Source of the DNA: Mobilitalea sp. | GTDB lineage: Bacteria; Bacillota_A; Clostridia; Lachnospirales; Lachnospiraceae | DNA: 19,390 bases | Assembly (NCBI GenBank): GCA_029974875.1 | Contig: JARKQP010000160.1 | Span: 1-19,390, forward strand | Reading direction: 5' to 3' | Shown: positions 14,807 to 19,390 of the stretch, one piece after another | Layout of the letters: every line of letters begins with the position of its first letter | Position numbering within the stretch: position 1 is the first letter of the stretch | Program-made: the position numbers and the translations under genes | Notes under the pieces: generated by a model | Database searches by the model: none | What the model was told of the DNA's origin: nothing | The model's input: only the letters and a program-made list of their open reading frames with translations

Positions 14807-15823
14807 ATGAATGTAAAAAACCTGGATATAAAGAATTTAAGTATTAAGAAGTTCCTGATGAACTATGCATTATATATTATTATGCTATTGATCATCATTG
14901 TGATCGCATGTATATCACCAAAGTTTCTTTCCTTGAGAGTACTTCGGGATATCCTGACCCAGAGCTCAACCCGTATACTGGTAGCCCTGGGCTGTATGTT
15001 CATCATTGTCTGCGGCTCGGCGGATTTATCCGGTGGCCGCGTCGTTGGACTGACAGCTGTTGTGGCTGGCTCCCTGGCCCAGCAGGCTACTTATTACAAT
15101 AAGTTCTGGCCAAATCTGCCGGAGCTTCCGGTAATTGTCCCAATTCTGGCAGCCATGCTGGTTGGCCTGGGGATCGGTGCCATCAATGGTTATACTGTGG
15201 CGAGGCTGAAGGTTCCCGCCTTCCTGGCCACCCTTGGTACGCAAATGATTGCCTTTGGCGTGAACTGCCTGTATTTTAATAAGGCACCAAATAATTCCCA
15301 GCCCCTGGGCGGTTTTTTAAAAAGCTTCAGCGAGGTGGGAACCGGTTCGGTGCTTGGAATCCCTTATCTGGTCATCATAGCGGTCGGAGCAGCAATTGTT
15401 GTTTGGATCTTTCAGACCAAGACCTGCTTAGGGAAAGAAATCTTTGCTGTCGGAGGTAATCCGGAGGCAGCAAGGGTATCCGGTATTAATGTATTTAAAA
15501 CCCTGATGATCACTTTTATGATCGCCGGAGCCTTATACGGCCTGGCGGGATGCCTGGAAGCTACCAGAACCGGCAGCGCCTCCAGCAGCTACGGCTTAGC
15601 CTATGAGCTGGATGCCATTGCCTCCTGTATCGTCGGCGGCTGTTCCGCAGGCGGAGGTGTAGGTACTGTTCCTGGTGTCGTGATGGGTGTCCTTATTTTT
15701 AACATCATTAATTACGGCCTGACCTTCATCGGCTTGAGCTCTTATTGGCAATATGTTGTAAAAGGGCTGATTATTATTGTAGCCATTGCAATTGATGTAC
15801 GGAAATATTCCAGCAACCATTAA
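14807..15823 (+). CDS. mglC: Galactose/methyl-galactoside ABC transporter permease
   Basis: A 338-residue membrane protein with about eight to ten hydrophobic helices. It follows E. coli MglC closely in several blocks: the segment around ADLSGGRVVGLTAVVAGSL, the cytoplasmic coupling loop GGNPEAARVSGINV, the YELDAIASCIVGG segment, and the near-terminal INYGLTFIGLSSYWQYVVKG. It forms the homodimeric channel powered by MglA. AAAGGAG at 14791-14797 overlaps the mglA stop and lies 9 nt before ATG, so the two genes are translationally linked. The short N-terminus before helix 1 is rich in Lys and Asn. Confidence 0.95.
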   Translation: MNVKNLDIKNLSIKKFLMNYALYIIMLLIIIVIACISPKFLSLRVLRDILTQSSTRILVALGCMFIIVCGSADLSGGRVVGLTAVVAGSLAQQATYYNKFWPNLPELPVIVPILAAMLVGLGIGAINGYTVARLKVPAFLATLGTQMIAFGVNCLYFNKAPNNSQPLGGFLKSFSEVGTGSVLGIPYLVIIAVGAAIVVWIFQTKTCLGKEIFAVGGNPEAARVSGINVFKTLMITFMIAGALYGLAGCLEATRTGSASSSYGLAYELDAIASCIVGGCSAGGGVGTVPGVVMGVLIFNIINYGLTFIGLSSYWQYVVKGLIIIVAIAIDVRKYSSNH

Positions 15824-15880
15824 AATTTAGTAGGAAACCGCCCCGTTTTCATTTAAAATAATAGGTGGGAGGGTTTTGAA

Positions 15881-16855
15881 ATGAAAAGGATAATTCAAAG
15901 GGTTTTCGTTATAGCAGTTCTTCTTTTCCTGGTTCTCGTTGTAATTATGATAAAGGCTCTTACGCCGGGGAAGGACACAGCGTTTCAGGATAAGATAAGA
16001 ATTACCGCGGTCATACCACATAATGACCAAGCCTATTGGACTTTAGTAACAGGCGGGATTCTGGCAGCAGGAAAAGAATATGGGGATGTGATTGACGTAC
16101 GCGTTGACCTGCCCCAGCTTAATTATAATGTCAGCCAGATGACGGAGCTGATCAGCAGGGCCATCGCAGCGAAGGTAGATGCAATTATAGTGCAGGGAAT
16201 CAATCCTGAGGAATATCTGCAGGCTTTGAATCATGCTGTCCAAGCGGGAATCCAGGTAATTTTTATAGATACGGATATTGAAGACTTCGGGCCGCATTTA
16301 TATGTGGGAACGGATAATACGGAAGCTGGATGCCTGCTGGGTGAAAAGCTGATAGAGGTTACCGGAGGAACGGCCAAGGTAGCAATCCTCTCAGGGGAGG
16401 AGAATTATCCGAACCTGGAGCAGAGAGTTACGGGTTTAAAGAAAATATCGGGGCAGTATCCAGGGATAGAGTTTGTCCGTTTGGACTATGATAATTATGA
16501 TGCACTTACGGTTATGAACAAATACAACCTGATCCTGGAGGAGAACCCGGAGATTGATACCCTTATTTGTATCGAAGGCACAGGAGGCCAGACCTTGGGC
16601 TCTTTTTATCCGGAAAATCCGGAGGATTTTGAACATATATTGGTCTTTGATGATTCGGAGGGAACCATCCGTGGGATGCATATGGGGATGATTGATGGCA
16701 TCATAATTCAGGATACCCATGAGATGGGCTACCGGGCAGTGGAAGAAACGGTAAATTATTTTTTAAAGGGGGGTTATAGTGCTGATTGCATTTATACGGA
16801 TATAAAATGGATTACTTCTTCAGATCTTAATGAGGAGGGGCATTATGAACCATAA
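15881..16855 (+). CDS. Membrane-anchored sugar-binding protein, predicted sensing subunit
   Basis: A 324-residue periplasmic-binding-protein fold of the RbsB/XylF type (type I). Instead of a lipobox it has an uncleaved-looking membrane anchor at about 7-26 with no cysteine. Family features include the first-strand IPHNDQAYW (45-53), the second-strand IIVQGINPEE, IDTDIED around Asp130-Asp132, a sugar-contact-like Arg182 and FDDSEG at 256-261. GGGAGG at 15867-15872 lies 8 nt before ATG. The kinase gene starts inside its 3' end (11-nt overlap). A second, anchored binding protein stuck to a kinase gene, beside a complete transporter that already has MglB, points to ligand sensing rather than uptake, as described for XylFII with LytS in Clostridium. 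It could also be a spare transport protein, but the anchor and coupling argue against that. Confidence 0.88.
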   Translation: MKRIIQRVFVIAVLLFLVLVVIMIKALTPGKDTAFQDKIRITAVIPHNDQAYWTLVTGGILAAGKEYGDVIDVRVDLPQLNYNVSQMTELISRAIAAKVDAIIVQGINPEEYLQALNHAVQAGIQVIFIDTDIEDFGPHLYVGTDNTEAGCLLGEKLIEVTGGTAKVAILSGEENYPNLEQRVTGLKKISGQYPGIEFVRLDYDNYDALTVMNKYNLILEENPEIDTLICIEGTGGQTLGSFYPENPEDFEHILVFDDSEGTIRGMHMGMIDGIIIQDTHEMGYRAVEETVNYFLKGGYSADCIYTDIKWITSSDLNEEGHYEP

Positions 16856-18353
16856 GAAATTAACAGCCTATATTAACAGCTCCATCAGCAGAAAGTACAG
16901 TATGGGATATTTCCTGCTGATTGGAATTGCAATCATCCTGATTACGGTTTCTTTCATAGGAAATTTCTTGATAACCTCCCAAAACCGTAAGCTCATGAGT
17001 GAATTATTGGAATTGAACCAGCTTTTTATTGAAGTGGAGACGGTTAATACCTATGTTAATGATGCATACCTTTATCTGAGAGCCACAAGCCGCCAAAGCT
17101 ATATGGATTACAGGGATGAAATAACCGCGACGGTCCATGAATTGCGTGGGAGCCTGGGGCGGGAGTATTCCAGGGGGCTTGTTGACATCACCTGTACCGT
17201 TGAGACCTACTTGGAGCAAAGTGATACCCTGATGGAGAGCCTGGAGGTCTATGCCGCCTCCAACCAGAGGCAGAGGGATTATAATTCCATTGAAGAAATG
17301 TATAACCAGACCCAGAATACCCTGCATTATATTAATGTAAGCTTTAAGGATGTCTATTCAAGCAAGCTTGTTACGGTTGAGCAGGTCCAGGAAATTCTTA
17401 ATCTGTGGCAAAGCATAATCTACATGGCGCAGGTGGCGTTCCTTGTGATTGGCAGCCTGATCTGCATTATGTATTATAAAAAGGTATTAAACGGCATTAC
17501 GAAATCGATCCAAAGATTAACCGAATTCGTAGGAAAAATCCGTAACAACCTGTATCAGAAGGAGCATGTAGAGATTAATACGGGAGATGAATTCGGAGAA
17601 TTTGCCGAAGCCTTAAATGATATGATTGACATCATCCAGGACCAGGTGCATGAAATCGAAGAAAATTCCCATATCAAGGAGAAATTGCATGAAGCTGAGA
17701 TAGAGAATCTTAGAATCTATAGTGAACTCCATAAGAGCCAGCTGATTTTACTGCAATCAAGAATTAATCCCCATTTCCTCTTTAATACCCTGAATATGAT
17801 ATCATCAACTGCAAGAATGGAAAATGCGGAGCAATCCGCTAATTTGATGGAAATCACTGCAAATTATCTCAGGTACAATTTGGATAAGCTTTCGAAAGCA
17901 GTTTCCTTACAGGATGAAATTGAAAATGTAAAGGATTATGTATATCTGCAAAAATGCAGATTTGAAGACCGCTTTGAATTTCATTTTGAAACTGACCCGG
18001 AGTGCGGGCAGCTGATCCTGCCATGTATGATATTGCAGCCCCTGGTTGAGAATTCCTTGCGCCACGGGGTAAATATGATGCTGAAGGAAGGCACGATATG
18101 GATCAGGACATACCGGGAGCTTGGCCGAGTTTGTCTGGAGGTGGAGGATAATGGAATTGGCATAGGGCAGGATAGGATAGAGGAGCTTTATCAATATTTA
18201 GAGGATAATACCATGGAGGATGAGCATATAGGCTTAAAAAACATCTACATGAGACTGAAGCTGTTCTTTGAAGATGATGTGAGCTTTCAGATTGACAGCA
18301 AAGAGGGAAGGACACTGATACACATTTCTTTACCAAACCAGGAAAGGGAATAG
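16845..18353 (+). CDS. LytS/YesM-type sensor histidine kinase
   Basis: A 502-residue kinase. Helix 1 is at about 22-44, a mainly helical outside domain at 45-185, helix 2 at about 190-211, then HAMP (KKVLNGITKSIQRLTEFV onwards), a coiled coil at about 268-300 and the His_kinase segment INPHFLFNTLN with phospho-acceptor His310. ATP-binding boxes are LQPLVENSLRHGV (Asn403), EDNGIGIG and HIGLKNI. I start at ATG 16845 because AGGAGGGG (16833-16840) is directly upstream. The in-frame ATG at 16830 precedes that site and would give five extra residues. The small helical outside domain without its own ligand fold fits a kinase that reads a partner binding protein, the gene it overlaps. The regulator gene follows 5 nt after its stop. 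Confidence 0.92.
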   Translation: MNHKKLTAYINSSISRKYSMGYFLLIGIAIILITVSFIGNFLITSQNRKLMSELLELNQLFIEVETVNTYVNDAYLYLRATSRQSYMDYRDEITATVHELRGSLGREYSRGLVDITCTVETYLEQSDTLMESLEVYAASNQRQRDYNSIEEMYNQTQNTLHYINVSFKDVYSSKLVTVEQVQEILNLWQSIIYMAQVAFLVIGSLICIMYYKKVLNGITKSIQRLTEFVGKIRNNLYQKEHVEINTGDEFGEFAEALNDMIDIIQDQVHEIEENSHIKEKLHEAEIENLRIYSELHKSQLILLQSRINPHFLFNTLNMISSTARMENAEQSANLMEITANYLRYNLDKLSKAVSLQDEIENVKDYVYLQKCRFEDRFEFHFETDPECGQLILPCMILQPLVENSLRHGVNMMLKEGTIWIRTYRELGRVCLEVEDNGIGIGQDRIEELYQYLEDNTMEDEHIGLKNIYMRLKLFFEDDVSFQIDSKEGRTLIHISLPNQERE

Positions 18354-18358
18354 GAATT

Positions 18359-19390
18359 ATGTATACGATGATTATAGCTGATGACGAGGCAATTGCGCGA
18401 AAAAGTCTGGAGCTTTTTGTAAAGAAGGAATTTCCTGAGATACATATTACAGGTTCGGTCTCCGATGGGATTGCTTTGGTGAAGGAAGTAGAAAAGCAGG
18501 AGCCGGATATTGCCATTGTTGATATCAATATGCCGGGACTCAGCGGAATTGATGCAATTGAGCTGTTATACAGCAGGGGTGTAAGGACCAGATTTGTGAT
18601 CAATACGGCTTACAGTGAGTTTGATTATGTAAAGAAGGCCCTGGACTTAAAGGTGGATGGATATCTGCTTAAGCCGGAAAAATATGAAGAAAGCAAGAAG
18701 ACAATCCGCAAGCTGTGTGACAGCATATCCGATGCAAAAGCCGAAAGGCAGATCCAGACGAAAATGAAATCCCTGTTCCATGTGATATCGCCGGTGCTGG
18801 AAAGCGAGATAATGCTTACGATCTTTGCCGGGGAACCGGCAAGGGAGGATTTTGAAGCCTATTGTGAAATGTATGGCATTACCTTTTATGGAGGCTGTAT
18901 GATTTCGCTGATTGAAGAAAATTCAGCTGGGATAACCGGTAATCATACGAATAGCAGTAATTACACGGATAGCGGTAATTATACGAATAGCGGTAATCAT
19001 GCGGATAGCAGTAATCATATGGATAGCAGTAATCATGCGGATGGCAGTAATCATATAAATAAAAAAAGCTTACGGCAGGCAATCCATGATATTTTAATCA
19101 TCAGCTGCAACCATCTGGTGATGGTCACCGAGAGCAGTATTAGTGTATTGGCGCTGCTGCCAAGGCCCATGGATTCCAGGGACCAGAAGGAATGGCTGTG
19201 GGATGTTGCACAGGTACTGACCAGCAGGCTGAAGGTACAATATGGGATTCATTTACTGGCTGGTATTGGCGGAGTCTATGAAAACTTCAGCCGGATGCCC
19301 CTGTCCTATAAGGATAGCCTGGCGGCCTTAAAGCAAAAAAATAAGTTGGATGTAATCCTGTATGAGCCGGGGGTGCATGACCGGGCTGGT
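18359..19390 (+). CDS. YesN-type response regulator, cut off by the window end
   Basis: An open frame of 344 codons with no stop before the edge, so the C-terminus is missing. The receiver domain (1-120) has Asp8-Asp9-Glu10, phospho-acceptor Asp55 (VDINMPG), Thr83 and Lys105 (LLKPE). A helix at about 116-150 and then the middle domain of long YesN proteins follow, ending in view with GIHLLAGIGGVYENFSRMPLSYKDSLAAL, a degenerate-cyclase-like region typical of this group. An AraC DNA-binding domain is expected beyond the edge but is not seen. An 18-bp minisatellite interrupts the middle domain at about residues 194-234. AAAGGGA at 18343-18349 lies 9 nt before ATG. It is the likely activator of the mgl operon through the repeats at 11796-11824. 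Confidence 0.9.
   Translation, partial: MYTMIIADDEAIARKSLELFVKKEFPEIHITGSVSDGIALVKEVEKQEPDIAIVDINMPGLSGIDAIELLYSRGVRTRFVINTAYSEFDYVKKALDLKVDGYLLKPEKYEESKKTIRKLCDSISDAKAERQIQTKMKSLFHVISPVLESEIMLTIFAGEPAREDFEAYCEMYGITFYGGCMISLIEENSAGITGNHTNSSNYTDSGNYTNSGNHADSSNHMDSSNHADGSNHINKKSLRQAIHDILIISCNHLVMVTESSISVLALLPRPMDSRDQKEWLWDVAQVLTSRLKVQYGIHLLAGIGGVYENFSRMPLSYKDSLAALKQKNKLDVILYEPGVHDRAG
18938..19060 (+). repeat. In-frame 18-bp coding minisatellite in the response regulator
   Basis: Six complete 18-bp units plus a partial seventh (consensus near AGTAATCATGCGGATAGC) encode hexapeptides such as GNHTNS, SNYTDS and SNHADG, so Asn, His/Tyr, Asp and Ser dominate. The tract sits in what looks like a surface loop between two strands of the middle domain. 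Copy-number change would not shift the frame. Confidence 0.92.

Noticed and set aside
18879..19082. Antisense 67-codon Tyr/His/Pro-rich repetitive frame
   Set aside because: It is simply the reverse reading of the 18-bp minisatellite in the response regulator.

Overview
The window looks like chromosomal DNA of a motile, sugar-scavenging anaerobe of the Clostridia, most likely a Lachnospiraceae relative. This is inferred from strong AGGAGG-type ribosome binding sites, moderate GC genes with AT-rich spacers, YesM/YesN-type two-component systems inside sugar ABC operons, DUF3502/LplA-type binding proteins, and an H-NOX chemoreceptor like those of obligate anaerobic Firmicutes. I see no mobile element, tRNA, rRNA or CRISPR array.

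Layout. (1) 1-2093: a methyl-accepting chemotaxis protein whose N-terminus is an H-NOX haem domain carrying every residue I know for oxygen binding. It is preceded by an alternating, 18-bp-phased array of half-sites and followed by a tandem array and a terminator. (2) 2183-3422: a single-gene unit for an alpha/beta-hydrolase esterase. (3) 3594-9798: a five-gene operon of LplA-type sugar-binding lipoprotein, two permeases, a YesM-type kinase and a YesN/AraC-type regulator, with no ATPase gene. (4) 9948-11636: a single-gene unit for an NCS2 purine-type permease with a long leader. (5) 11796 to the window end: mglB, mglA and mglC (galactose/glucose-type ABC transporter), followed by a second membrane-anchored sugar-binding protein, a LytS/YesM-type kinase and a YesN-type regulator that runs off the window.

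How it fits together. Both ABC operons carry their own signalling genes. In the mgl operon the extra anchored binding protein, overlapping the kinase gene, is the hallmark of a three-component sugar-sensing system such as XylFII-LytS-YesN of Clostridium beijerinckii, here attached to mglBAC. Upstream of each ABC operon I find a pair of direct repeats exactly 21 bp apart, with the proximal repeat starting 16 bp upstream of the predicted -35 box. This is the geometry expected for AraC-type activators, and the two operons have different repeat sequences, as expected if each regulator reads its own site.

The most unexpected pattern is at the 3' ends. All four transcript-terminal genes visible here (chemoreceptor, esterase, AraC regulator, permease) end in a short tandem or direct repeat that spans the stop codon, and in three of them the second copy places another stop codon in the same frame. 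A related in-frame 18-bp minisatellite lies inside the last regulator gene.
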